64,000 nucleotides of DNA from Hydractinia symbiolongicarpus (lineage: Eukaryota; Cnidaria; Hydrozoa; Anthoathecata; Hydractiniidae), in contig NC_079887.1 in the NCBI RefSeq assembly GCF_029227915.1, positions 6,884,001 to 6,948,000 of the forward strand, given 5' to 3'. Under the pieces are notes generated by a model. It worked only from the letters and a program-made list of their open reading frames with translations. It was not told the DNA's origin and searched no databases. The position numbers and the translations under genes were made by a program. This document shows positions 37,730-48,441 of the stretch, one piece after another. Each line of letters starts with the position of its first letter. Within the stretch, counting starts at the first letter, position 1.

Positions 37730-40700
37730 TTGTGGCTGGTTGGACAAGTTTAGTAAATATAGCGTCTGATCCTAAATTACCACCGTTTGATATGAAAAAA
37801 GCGATAGTCAGCGGATAAAAGCGATAAGCCTCAAATTAAAATAATTCCCTTAAAGACCCTCAGCTATTATATTTATTTTTATACCAAAGAACTGCGATGC
37901 CGTACAAGTGTATGAGTAGTTATGTGTATATGTAGTGGACAGCAATATTGGGCACCAGCTGTTGTGGATATATTTCCTTCATAAAACAAATTCATCAGAC
38001 AAACCGTGTGTATATATAAATTGTTACATAGCTTTGAATTTTGAATTTTGTTTGTGCTAATACGTAAATTTTTTTATAAAACTTCGCTAAATTATAAAAT
38101 TATGTTAACCTGTCAACGAATTTTATCTATGAGATCTAATTTCGACTGACTCAGCTTAAGTTGCACAAAAATCAGTTATCTTATTAGGCTGTTTTATACA
38201 CTCCGTGAAGTGCTGTTGTCATTGACAACAGGTCAACTAGGCTGTGTTATTATTAGAAACAGGCAAACGAGTTTGTTGTCATTCACAACAGACAAACAAA
38301 TATTCACTCTTCTAATCGTTTTTTTTTACCTTTAAACCTTTTGTGAACACCTGCAGCTACGTAAGTCATGACTTGCAGCAGTGTCATTAAAAACCAAACG
38401 TCTTTCATATGCTCCATGAGTGAAACCTGTTTTTTTTAGTCGCATAAAAAGCGGAGGAACAATAATTCATTTTGTGGTTATTCTTTTGTTTAATAAAATC
38501 ATCCCAGTTCTGTCTGTAGAAAAAATTAAAATGATTTTCATTCAAAAGTTTCTTCGGCCCATCAGTATTTTGAAGTTATAATTTTTAGTTATTAAATCAA
38601 ATGAAACTCAGAAGTATTTCCTTTTTTTTTCAATTTATGTTTTTTAGCAATCACAAAAATTATTTAAATTTGTCAGAATTTTCTATCGTTAGTTAAATAA
38701 AGTATACAATACAGAAGAAAAATGATGTGTGTTTTATAGCGGAGAGTGGCAGCATATGCATACAAGTTTTCGCGCGTATTAATTATTTGGTGAAAAACCA
38801 GACTTCAGCTTCAGCTGATTTCTGTTCTTGCTTGCTCTGGGATACTTCAAGACCTTTTGCGCCATCACTCACGTGTTTGTGACCATTCGGTCATGGTAAA
38901 AAGATATAGATAAAAAACAATGTTGAGTTCGTGGTTTTCACATTTTGTTCTGCGTAAAAAAAACCCATAAAAACCATGGGCACAAAATTGTTTATTTCGT
39001 CGTCGAGAAAACGAAAGTTTTTTTGGTTTGTCAGTTATGCTTTTGGGTAGCAAGGTATCCTACGAGGGTCGTTTTAATATGAGAGGACAGTTTAAAAAAC
39101 TAAGATATATAAGAAAGTAACAGGGTAATGCTCAGCTTCCCTTAATGCATCGCTTTACATATCTGTCGCAAAAATGCCTTGAAAATATCAAAGATTCCAG
39201 AAGATTTTGTTTAGTTATCATCAAGTCAGTTTCTCATGCTTTGTAACATAAGATAATACAGGACCATATTTTATTTAAAATTATTTAAAGGGGCTACGAA
39301 ACGATTCAATAAGGTCAATCGCCACTATTCACAAAAAATACCGTGTATTAAACGCACCACTCAAAAAGTCACGGTGCAAGAGATTATACACACTTCTGAC
39401 GAGGCGTTTATTCTTATGCTTCCATTTTTATTGAAGGTGTTGACTTAACCTTTTTTATTTTCTGAACTCCATACAGGACAATAATATCACGGAATATAGT
39501 AGTGTAGTCGTGTTAGTTAGTCTTCTAAGTTATCAGAATTTTACAAGTTCGTAAATACGTAAATACATGAGTGTAAAAATACAACTGTAAAGCATATCTG
39601 ACAAAATTGTCATTAGCAATATGCCCACGGTTTTTCTACTAAGATCAGTGTTTACAATATCGAATTTAGCCTATCCTCCTGCATAGAAATATGTCTCCAT
39701 GGTTTCCCTACTTAAGCTACAGCTTTGACTCAGCTAATAGTTAACATTATTTTGATCGAAATATCACATCTGTATTACAGTTTTCCAAAATATATGTACA
39801 TAATATAAATGAAACAATAAGTAATCGGAAGGTATTCGCCTTTTTTCTACTGATTTAAGTGCATAGATGCCTTTCCCAGGATTAAATATAAAGCCAAATA
39901 AGATTGGTATCATTTACCTTTTTTCCGAAAAGAAACCATATAGAAACAGCATATTTCTAAGCTTAATGTAAGGCAATAACCTTATTTTTTAGAAACTTTT
40001 TAAGGGGTGGGTGGGCGGGCTTTCTTTTTAGCTAGTTATAGCTCAGATGGTTAATCGACTTGTTGGAAGGGTAGAGTTATTTTAAGTTTTACGAACAATA
40101 AGACTGGAACTAGTGTGCTATAATAAATACGTGTATAAATGTTTTCTTTAATATTTTTTAGTTAAAACCTGCTTACCTCCTACTATCTTGAATACACGTA
40201 CAGTACTTAATAGTGAAAAGAATTGGAAACACACTTGCATAACAATGTGTCAGCAATATTCAACAGACAAGAAAGTGTGACGTGCTAAACTAAAGTCTGT
40301 TTAGCTTGATAAACTTTAGTTATTTTTAAACTCCATACAAGACAATAATGATAGCTGCATCTTGTCACCAGCCTGATTTAGCTAGAGAGCCACTTGCTGC
40401 TCAGCAACAAAGGAAATATACTTTAATTATGTATTACGTATATATTTACAGCTTATTATTACACACGTGACGTGATTCAAGTTACTGGCTATTATACTGC
40501 TTTGTGGTTATCCTCATTTAAACACTTCGTACTTTTATTTCATGTCTCCATGTACACTGTTTTTTGCATGCTTCTGTTCACCAGACTGCTAACTGTCCAG
40601 CCTTCTGGTTTTCATTGCCTTCCCTAAAAAAAAACTTAAACTCGTACACAAAATAAAACGTTTTTCTTTTACGCAAATTGTAGAGTTGGCTTACGTTATC

Positions 40701-42562
40701 TGTAGAATTAACCTGTTTTTAAGCTAAAAGAATTACAACAAACTGCACGCAATTCTTGTACTAAATTCACTTACTTAATAGCGCAAATGTGCGAAAATTA
40801 ATATTAATGTGGTATACCACACGCTTAACCATCTCTATATTAATACAAGATATTTTTACATATTTCCCTGCTATTTTAAAACAAAGAATCGATCAGGAGC
40901 GGTTTTATAATTAAAGACTATTCAGGAATTTAAGCTCTTTGCAACATTTTTTTATGCTCATCAAATAGAGTTTTGGGCAATCCGAAATTTGCCAAGAAGA
41001 TCAAAGAAACTCTATCGTTTACAGATGAGAATTAGATAAATATTAGCTTTAGTTCTTACATAGAGGTATAGCTTTTCGTGTTTTTAGAAGATTTCATTAA
41101 AATGGCCATTTTTTCTGTTTGTTTATCTAACAGACAAGCTAGCTAGTTATATTAGAGCCAGCTAACTACAGCTATAATCTACCTGGTCAATCCACTATTT
41201 TTATTTGTCAAGTATCAAACATGAATGATGCTCAAACGAATGACATATTTTTTTGCATTCACATCTTCAAAATATGGATGTGAATGTCCGCAGGGACTCT
41301 GCACTTACTCAACGTCAAAGGGGGTGGACAGCCAGCAAACTGTAGAGTGTGCCCAGCAACATGAGAAGTGGAAGGTGGCTGCCAAAAATAAAAGTCGTGG
41401 CGAAGAGACTGCTGAGCAGACTGATCTACATCAAAAAAAGATGCATATCGCAACCGTGCAAAATGAGCTAACAAATTGCTCCAGCAAGCTGCAGTAACAC
41501 GTAAATCAGACTTTCTGCGTCATCGAGTAGCAAGCTACCTTCAGTAAATTCAGCTAGAATTTACAATGTTTGACCTCCCAGTTATCCTGCAAGTAAGATT
41601 TATAATCTGTATCAGCATTGTGGAGGTATTAGGTTCACAACGTTAGCCCGCTTACAAACATGCTTAGTTTATATCTGAACGGATTATTTCTTATTTTAAT
41701 ATTCTTATATTAATTATAACTTTCTTTTTGTTTGTCTCACTTTGAATGTATTTGTATGTCACTTAAGGTCCAAATTACTTCATAATATTATCGTTTTCCA
41801 TATTTTGGTTCAAAGCGATAATGAGAGATAAAACTAAAACAAAAAAGCATGTCCAAAGATTAAGGTGGAAAAAAAGATAGGTTTAAAAGTATTTCAAGTA
41901 ATCAGCACCTGGAAAATGCTAGTAACTCGCCCGATATTTTTATTAGACCCTAGTTTATCAAAATTTTAGGCCGACATTTACCCAACATTTACGAACATAA
42001 TGAGACCATGCTGACCCTCAATGGAGTTTACAAATTTAGGAAAATTGACTAAAAAAATAAAAGTATTGTTTTGCCATTTTTGCGTAAAATATATATTTAT
42101 AACAATAATGAGCATTTAAGAAAGAAGTACCCTTTGTAAATAGATTTTAAAAAAGGTAAATTACCATTTAAAAAATTGTTCAGTTAAAGACAAAACAATT
42201 CCAGCAAAAAATACATTTTCTGTAAAAACTAAAACGTTCAAAGTAAAGATCAAACAAGAAATGAAATAAAATAGTCAACAAACAAAAATACTCACTAAAA
42301 AGTTCTCCGTAAAATTTTTTGTTCTTTAATTTCTTTGAAAAGGTGCGCACACTCAAAACTTCATCAATATAATAGACAACGCAATGCTTATCGTCCGTAA
42401 CTTTGTCCGTGCACGTATTTATAACAAATGCACTGTAACGAAGGAACACAAAAAGCTAACTACATATGACTTTTGTTTAAGGAACATTTTAAATTAAGAT
42501 GTGTGCAACCATTTGAACAAACAGTCAAAATACTATATTTATTAATTAAGTATTATTAATAA
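37730..42562. other. Intergenic region, no gene recognised
   Basis: Starts with the presumed rabaptin 3' UTR. Two small palindromes based on TTGTCATTGACAA-like words lie at about 38215-38300. I searched by eye for the missing rabaptin C-terminal coil and saw none. Otherwise AT-rich sequence with no repeat family recognised. Confidence 0.5.
41225..41497 (+). CDS. Unassigned 90-codon open frame
   Basis: Not recognised. Composition differs from the chance frames around it: hydrophilic, few phenylalanines after residue 13, with Cys at several positions (CECPQGLC) and a Lys/Gln/Glu-rich second half that could form a helix (EQTDLHQKKMHIATVQNEL). The local GC content is higher than in its flanks. 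It may be a fragment of a mobile element or an exon of an unseen gene. No partner exon was found. Confidence 0.2.
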   Translation: MMLKRMTYFFAFTSSKYGCECPQGLCTYSTSKGVDSQQTVECAQQHEKWKVAAKNKSRGEETAEQTDLHQKKMHIATVQNELTNCSSKLQ

Positions 42563-43457
42563 CTAGTCGTTGCCCGCGAAAAAATCTACGGGTTCGCTCG
42601 TCCATTATATTTACCCGTCGCAACAGAGTGGATAAATATATATCGCATTTGATATTCGTGTTTCCGTAACATCATTTTCTAACTCAACGGGGGGTCCGCG
42701 CAGAGACAGACCGACGATGGCTATTATTATAGACACTAGTCGTTAGCCCGTGGAAAAATCCACGGGTTCGTCCGTCCTTTAAATTCACCTGTCGCAACAA
42801 AGTGGACAAAAATATATCGCATTTGGCATTGGTGCGCATTATAGAAATTTCGAGATTCCGTTACGGCACGCGGCTCTCGAGGACACGCAGACAAAATACG
42901 GCTATTATTAAAGAGACTAGTCGTTAGCCCGTGGAAAAATCCACGGGGTCGCCCGTCCTTTATATATTGCATTTGCAACAAAGTGGACAGAAATATATCG
43001 CATTTGGTATGGATGCGCATTTTAAAAATTTCGTGTTTCCGTTACGGGACGGCGCTTTTGCGGACACACAGACATACAGACGACGGCTATTATTAAAGAG
43101 ACTAGTCGTTGCCCGTGGAAAAATCCACGGGTTCGCCCGTCCTTTATATTTACCCGTCGCAACAAAGTAGATAAAAATATATCGCATTTGATATTTTTCT
43201 ATTCGGAACATCATTTTCCAACGAAGCGGGTGGTCCGCGTAGAGACAGACAGACGACGGCTATTATTATAAAGAAGTGGTTAGCCCGTGGAAAAATCCAC
43301 GGGGTCGCACGTCCATTATATTTACCCGTTGCAACAAAGTGGACAGAAATATATCGCATTTGGTATTGATGCGCATTTTAAAAATTTCGTGTTTCCATTA
43401 CGGGACACGGCTTTCGCGGACACACAGACAGACGGACGACGGCTATTATTAAAAGGA
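42563..43457 (-). mobile_element. Tandem array of five about 180-bp Helitron-like units
   Basis: Units start (plus strand) at 42563, 42736, 42917, 43102 and about 43276. The first four begin CTAGTCGTT and the fifth lacks CTAG. Next comes GCCCGTGGAAAAATCCACGG or a variant, and later TATATCGCATTTG, CGTGTTTCCGTAAC or CGTTACGG, and GGCTATTATTAAAGAGA. On the minus strand each unit starts TCTCTTTAATAATAG, ends with a CCCGTGG/CCACGGG hairpin about 7 nt before CTAG, and is followed by T. This matches the 5' TC, 3' hairpin and CTRR of Helitrons. No Rep/helicase gene is present, so the units are non-autonomous. Alternative: an ordinary satellite that happens to resemble a Helitron. Confidence 0.65.
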
Positions 43458-44654
43458 AAAAACTAGCCGGAATTCGTGAAAACGGGTCGAACGCTTAGTA
43501 ATGGTAGACAATGTCGCACACCAGTGTGGAGCGCTTACCTTTTTTAAAAAGTTGATTGCAATCTCAGCAATTTCATTTTGTGAATTAGGTGTGAAATGTG
43601 ACAAATTCAGTGTCTGTTTAAATCAAAAATGTCCTAAAGCCTCTCGTTATGTGAAAACGTTTTCTTACAGTTTATATTACAGTAACAGATGTAGCTATCT
43701 ACCTTACTGCATTTCGCATAAAAAAGATTATTTGAAAATTTTGATGAGGCCAACTGACCAAGTAACTGTGAAAGTAGCCATTTTGGCTTTCACTTTCACT
43801 TTCAGCAGTCTCATCCCTATGTGCAGATGAGTAAAAATCAGTTGGTGCTGATATATAAAAATGTTGACTACGATAGAAAGCTGAATACAAACCTAAAAGA
43901 ATTGCAATAAATAAGGCTAGCCTAGCTGACTATATGATACTTCTCTAAAGTCTACTTCCATGCCCGAAATTTTAAAAACAGTGGTTAAAGATTTGTACAT
44001 GGTTAAAAAATGGGACAATATATTTAACTTGACATGTGAAACCTATTCTTCATGCTAACACACAAACAAGGATGTACGAAATAACGATGCGGGAAATATA
44101 TACGACTGGTGAACCACTGTGGTATTTCACGACTGATTACTCAAAGTAGAATAGAGTGAAATTGACCACTTGACCAATTGATTGATTACTCAATGTGGAA
44201 TTGAAGGAAATTGACCAATTGACTGATTACTCAATGTGGAATTGAACCAATATGTGGAACCTTACGACTGGTTAGTCAATACTAGCTATGGAAATTCCTC
44301 TACCACGACATAAAAAATTTTTTGCTTAAAGAATTTTTTTAAATGAGTAAAACTGACCGGATTAGCAGCTACTTTTACTTACAGTCATCATTATTTCGAC
44401 TTATGCTCCAACAATTTATATAGATTGGAGATCCTCTTATCAGTTGCATATCCACAAAATTCGTGTATATTGTCATTATTCTACAGCGCTTTAAAATTAT
44501 GTGTAATTACACGCATGTGCATTTCCACTAAGTCAATTACGAGAAGTTTATTCCAAAAAAACATTGCTTTACCTAGGACCCTGCCCCTTGCCCCTACCTA
44601 ACTAAGGAGAAAAACTTGGTAATTCTTTGACCTCTTTAAAAAAATGAACAAAGT
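43458..44654. other. Region between Helitron-like array and Penelope-like pair
   Basis: A 109-codon frame at 43501-43830 (+) is unrecognised and probably chance. No host gene seen. Contains the short tandem repeat listed at 44130-44250. Confidence 0.45.
44130..44250. repeat. Three-copy short tandem repeat (period about 42-49 bp)
   Basis: The block GATTACTCAATGTGGAATTG followed by a GAAATTGACCA-type stretch recurs with starts near 44134, 44183 and 44225. Imperfect copies. Confidence 0.65.
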
Positions 44655-44704
44655 TTTTACATTATTACCGTGGAAAGTTTATCATTTATTGAACATGATA
44701 GTTT

Positions 44705-44750
44705 AGTAGGCGACGTTTCGGGAGATCCTTCTCCCATCATCGGGCAAAGT
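44705..44750 (-). ncRNA. Hammerhead-ribozyme-like motif (Penelope minus copy)
   Basis: Same motif as at 48336-48373, in reverse orientation (core 44709-44744): a GATGA box, a six-pair stem II with a four-base loop, then GAAAC and GTC. Known for the family: many Penelope-like elements carry hammerheads in their terminal repeats. The CTGATGA box has C in place of T here, so activity is uncertain. Confidence 0.45.
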
Positions 44751-44879
44751 AAAATGATGTTGAGCATGTATTTATATAATTGCAGAGGATCGAAATTCAT
44801 AAAAATTAACCAATCAGAAACGAGCTGATAATTACAGTTAATTACGGTAATTAGCATTTTCGGACCTAGATGTAGGTAA

Positions 44880-45239
44880 CTACTTCTTCTGTAGGGCTGG
44901 CAACCAAATCTCAGGAAGTTGATACGAGATGCTGTTTATGTGTTTGTTACGTTCTGCACTGTTGATGGTTTCTTTAATCTTTCTGGCCGTTGTTCTGGAT
45001 TCTCTTTCAATGATTTTTTTCTCATCCCAATTAAACTGATGACTTCTGCTCCAGCTGTGGTCCGCAATTTCGTTTTTCTTCACATCTCCGTTTCTCACTG
45101 CGCGCATATGTTCTTGTACTCGTTGCTTAAACTTTCTTTTTGTTTCGCCTATATACACTGCATCACAATCTTTACACCGGATTTCGTAAACGACATTGCT
45201 TTGTTCTTCCAGGTTTATTTTGTCTTTTGGTTTAGACAA
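44880..45239 (-). pseudogene. GIY-YIG endonuclease domain of Penelope-like element
   Basis: Open for 119 codons. The N-terminal part has VVYEIRCKDCDAVYIGETKR, i.e. the GIY-YIG core with a CxxC-like Cys pair, then KFKQRVQEHMRAV with the conserved Arg and Glu/His environment. It continues with ADHSWSRSHQFNWDEKKIIE and ends LPEIWLPALQKK. In Penelope-like elements this domain nicks DNA for integration. Intact as a domain, but the reverse transcriptase in front of it is truncated in this copy. Confidence 0.85.
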
Positions 45240-45404
45240 AGTGCTTCTTAGGGTGTCTTTAGAGTTAAGAATACATTTGATCTAGTGTTGTCTTAAGACT
45301 CGACGAAGGATCTCGCTGGTACCTGGTACGAAGGGTAAGAATGCTGATACGATAAATTCCTCTGATGTTTCCTTGTTTTCTCCGTTCTAACCAAAACATG
45401 GTAT

Positions 45405-45959
45405 CTATTTAATAAAAACTTCTACACTCAAACAGACGGAGTTGTCATGGGAGGCCCTGCATCATCAGTAGTTGCAGAAATATACATGCAAGCACACGAC
45501 GACGTTGACGACGTATTCGCCATAATCAAGAGATCCCATCTAGAAGAGTTCCATGAACACCTCAACGGCCTACATCGACGAATCAAATTCACTGTTGACC
45601 TTGAACACGATGGAAGTATCGCTTTTCTGGACACTTTGGTCAAACGCAAGAATGGTTCCATTTCAGTCCCAGTGTATCGTAAACCAACACACACTGACCA
45701 GTACCTTAACTTCGAATCAAACCATCAGAAATCTTGCAAAGAAAGTGTCATATCTTCATTACTGAATCGTGCCAATAGCGTAGTCAGTGACAAACAGGAG
45801 AGGAAAGAAGAAATTCGACGTGCAAGAAATGCATTAATCGCAAATGCATACAGTCATAAAGTCATCACGCAAGTAGAAAATAAAATGAAGAGAAGATGCA
45901 ACGGAGACAACAAGGAAACATCAGAGGAATTTATCGCATCAGCATTCCTACCCTACTAG
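45405..45959 (+). pseudogene. Penelope-like reverse transcriptase, C-terminal part
   Basis: Shows the palm and thumb part of the RT: the DGVVMGGPASSVVAEIYM block, then a catalytic box reading DVDDVF where family members have Tyr before the V-D-D, so a key residue is replaced. Next come IKFTVDLEHDGSIAFLDTLV and VPVYRKPTHTDQYLNF, hallmark wording of Penelope-like elements. A stop (45957-45959) and a short deletion relative to the minus copy separate it from the endonuclease. The finger domain and N-terminus are absent. Non-functional. Confidence 0.88.
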
Positions 45960-46036
45960 CGAGATCCTTCGTCGAATCTTAAGACAACGCAAGATCAAAT
46001 GTATGCTTAACTCTAAAGACACCCTACAGAAGCACT

Positions 46037-46395
46037 TTGTCTAAACCAAAAGACAAAATAAACCTGGAAGAACAAAGCAATGTTGTTTACAAAATCCCGT
46101 GTAAAGATTGTGATGCAGTGTATATAGGCGAAATAAAAAGAAAGTTTAAGCAACGAGTACAAGAACATATGCGCGCAGTGAGAATAGGAGATGTGAAGAA
46201 AAACGAAATTGCGGACCACAGCTGGAGCAGAAGTCATCATTTTAATTAGGATGAGAAGAAAATCATTGAAAGAGAATCCAGAACAACGGCCAGAAGATTG
46301 AAGAAACCATCAACAGTGTAGAACGTAACAAACACATAAACAGCATCTCGTATCAACTTCCAGAGATTTGGTTACCAGCCCTACAGAAGAAGTTA
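46037..46395 (+). pseudogene. Penelope-like GIY-YIG endonuclease, broken
   Basis: Same domain as the minus copy: NVVYKIPCKDCDAVYIGEIK, then KFKQRVQEHMRAV and ADHSWSRSHHFN. A stop after HHFN (46247-46249) and a later frameshift break it before the LPEIWLPALQKK end, which is still readable near 46355-46395. Confidence 0.85.
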
Positions 46396-46405
46396 CCTAC
46401 ATCTA

Positions 46406-46609
46406 CAATCCCGGTCAAAAATAATGGCAGTAAACCCTTTTTACACGTGTAGCAAGAGCAAGATAAGTACAAAGCCCCCTTTCCCCCAGTATCAATGTTC
46501 AAAAGTTGTGCTAACGCGTTTCCAAACATTGATAATGGGGGAGAGGGGGTAAGAAAGAATTATACTGCACTTTTTGTAGCTTACTGCCAATATATTTTGA
46601 CCGGGATTG
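46406..46609. repeat. 204-bp MITE module, left copy
   Basis: Inverted ends CAATCCCGGTCAAAAATA/TATTTTGACCGGGATTG. Internal inverted words include CAGTATCAATGTT/AACATTGATAATG. Reads identical to 48010-48213. Confidence 0.9.
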
Positions 46610-47208
46610 TCTCTGAAATTTTAGACTTAGAATTTTTTCGGCAATTTTTTGCAGTAATTTTTTTGACTTAATTTTTAAATTAATTCTAAAGGTGGATACT
46701 ATATATATGTTTTGAAGTATGTACCAGCATTGTTTCTTATGTTTCATGCTAAAATTGGAAACAATAGAAATGCTAAAACAATAGATGACCAGGCGAATGG
46801 GGCATTTTTCGATAATCGCGAGACATTATAATATTCCGTGAAAAATTGTAGTTAGATGAATACGTTATTGTTACTAATTTTTGTGGGTATTAATTTTGAC
46901 GCAGTTGTGCGAAAAAAAATTATTTGCGTGCAAAATTTAGTACAGAAGCAACGTGCAAAATGTTTTGGGTGAAAAGTACTACGCGCAAAAAATATATATA
47001 TACCTTTTCAAGAATGAAAGGGTACATGTATATTGAGTCAAAAATTCAGAAAATTAGTACCAATAAGGTAGTGCTAAGCTCTGTAAGGGAAGATCAAACT
47101 GAAAAAAGACCTTGTTTATGTTTGTTTTGCATGTAAGGTTGGCACTTGTACAAAAGCACAAAGGTGCCAGAACAAAATATTAAGTTTTTAAAGATATTTA
47201 GCTGTAAT

Positions 47209-47425
47209 TTCCATGCGTCACAGTGCGTCATTAATGCGTCACTCGGTTTTTTGCATGTGTTTAACTGTTAAATGTATGCGTCACATGCGTCACAACATTT
47301 TTTTTAAGAAATATGTACTATTCTTTTAAAACTTTAGATGTGACGCATGTGACGCATTAAATTCCTTCACAGCGTAGTACTATATAGCTTGTGACGCATA
47401 TGTGACGCACTTGTGACGCATGGAA
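47209..47425. repeat. Foldback element built from TGCGTCAC words
   Basis: Ends TTCCATGCGTCACA and its inverse TGTGACGCATGGAA-type right end. The left half holds about five TGCGTCAC/TGCGTCA words in direct orientation; the right half holds about five GTGACGCA words, the inverse. The whole would fold back on itself around an AT-rich centre (about 47300-47335). No coding content. Confidence 0.8.
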
Positions 47426-48009
47426 TATAAGAACTTTTAAATACGAACATAGTTTTTATATATATATTATACATTTTAGGCATCCATGCCTTTGATAACT
47501 GGGGTGCAAAAACAGTGCGGGCAAGGTTCTAGCTAAGTCTTTCATCGATTCCTTTAGGATTTCTTCAATGTATTTAAATTCTCGTCCTCTTGAACTCATC
47601 ATATCTGTTTCGCGTTGATCTCTGGCTATATTTTTCAACATGTTTAATTGAACCTTTGCTTGTAGCCAAAATTAGCATGGAATTTTCCCTGCCTATAACC
47701 ATGTCAATGGCAAACTGGTTTTTAGGCCTTGGCAGGTATTTTATACCTTATTTTATACGTTATTTTAGGCTAGGATGAGAGCTTATTTCTTGTGTTGAAT
47801 ATCATTTGATTTCACTTTCGTTTTCTTCGAATTTTGGCGGCTAATTTTTCTTATCATTTCACTGGATTTGTTACAGAATAGTAGTTTCATAGAACCTAGG
47901 CTCTAGTCCACGTGTGTGTGTAACAAATTCGAGTTATAGAGGCCGTTTTGACTTTCTCTAGGAAAAAAAAAGCCACAACTCTTTTCAATTTTTTTTCTTG
48001 AAATTCAGA

Positions 48010-48213
48010 CAATCCCGGTCAAAAATAATGGCAGTAAACCCTTTTTACACGTGTAGCAAGAGCAAGATAAGTACAAAGCCCCCTTTCCCCCAGTATCAAT
48101 GTTCAAAAGTTGTGCTAACGCGTTTCCAAACATTGATAATGGGGGAGAGGGGGTAAGAAAGAATTATACTGCACTTTTTGTAGCTTACTGCCAATATATT
48201 TTGACCGGGATTG
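48010..48213. repeat. 204-bp MITE module, right copy
   Basis: Same orientation and sequence as 46406-46609. Its outer side abuts the TA at 48214-48215, then resumes Penelope sequence GGTCCGAAAATG. Confidence 0.9.
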
Positions 48214-48335
48214 TAGGTCCGAAAATGTTAATTACCGTAATTAACTGTAATTATCAGCTCGTTTCTGATTGGTTAATTTTTATGAATTTCGATCCTCTGC
48301 AATTATATAAATACATGCTCAACATCATTTTACTT

Positions 48336-48373
48336 TGCCCGATGATGGGAGAAGGATCTCCCGAAACGTCGCC
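48336..48373 (+). ncRNA. Hammerhead-ribozyme-like motif (Penelope plus copy)
   Basis: Seen: CCGATGA, T, GGGAGA (48347-48352), loop AGGA, TCTCCC (48357-48362), GAAAC (48363-48367), GTC (48368-48370). The six-pair stem II, the GAAA box and a GTC cleavage triplet are in hammerhead order. Odd points: CCGATGA instead of CTGATGA, an extra unpaired T, and weak stem I pairing. Activity is unproven. Confidence 0.45.
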
Positions 48374-48441
48374 TACTAAACTATCATGTTCAAGAAATGA
48401 TAAACTTTCCACAGTAATATGAATACTGAACAGACAAACCG

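Larger units (their letters stand above)
44655..45385 (-). mobile_element. Penelope-like element, minus copy (3' part)
   Basis: On the minus strand: end of the reverse transcriptase region (45385-45260), a GIY-YIG endonuclease frame (45239-44880), then a non-coding tail with a hammerhead-like motif (44744-44709) and the 3' end TGATAAACTTTCCACGGTAA near 44670. The same sequence occurs in the opposite orientation at 45850-46405 plus 48214-48441. Penelope-like elements often leave partial, inverted or tandem copies; this arrangement is typical. Confidence 0.85.
46406..48213. mobile_element. Composite TA-flanked element with identical 204-bp ends
   Basis: Inserted in the Penelope plus copy; a TA dinucleotide lies on each side (46404-46405 and 48214-48215), and removal restores collinearity with the uninterrupted minus copy. 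The two 204-bp end modules (46406-46609 and 48010-48213) look identical and point the same way. Each module starts CAATCCCGGTCAAAA and ends TTTTGACCGGGATTG, so it is itself a MITE with inverted ends. The 1.4 kb between them has no transposase and carries a nested foldback element. The TA duplication suggests Tc1/mariner-type mobilisation. Confidence 0.8.
45386..48441 (+). mobile_element. Penelope-like element, plus copy, interrupted by a TA-flanked insertion
   Basis: Starts in the reverse transcriptase (FYTQTDGVVMGGPASSVVAE from about 45405), runs through the GIY-YIG region to 46405, is split by the 46406-48213 insertion, and resumes at 48214 with the tail, hammerhead-like motif and 3' end. 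The 5' half of the element is missing. Joined across the insertion, it is collinear with the minus copy: ACCTACATC-TA-GGTCCG in both. Confidence 0.88.

Noticed and set aside
37715-37828. Alternative frame GPDVLIVAGWTSLVNIASDP as rabaptin C-terminus
   Set aside because: It needs a phase-1 donor before it, but the preceding exon ends cleanly in phase 0 at GTAAAC; no alternative donor was found.
42736-43359. Several overlapping minus-strand frames sharing MRYIFVHFVATG-like text
   Set aside because: They repeat because the array units repeat; no domain, and they cross unit borders.
42563-43457. CRISPR-like array
   Set aside because: Units are about 180 bp and diverged, with Helitron-type ends, in an intron-bearing animal genome; there is no repeat-spacer pattern.
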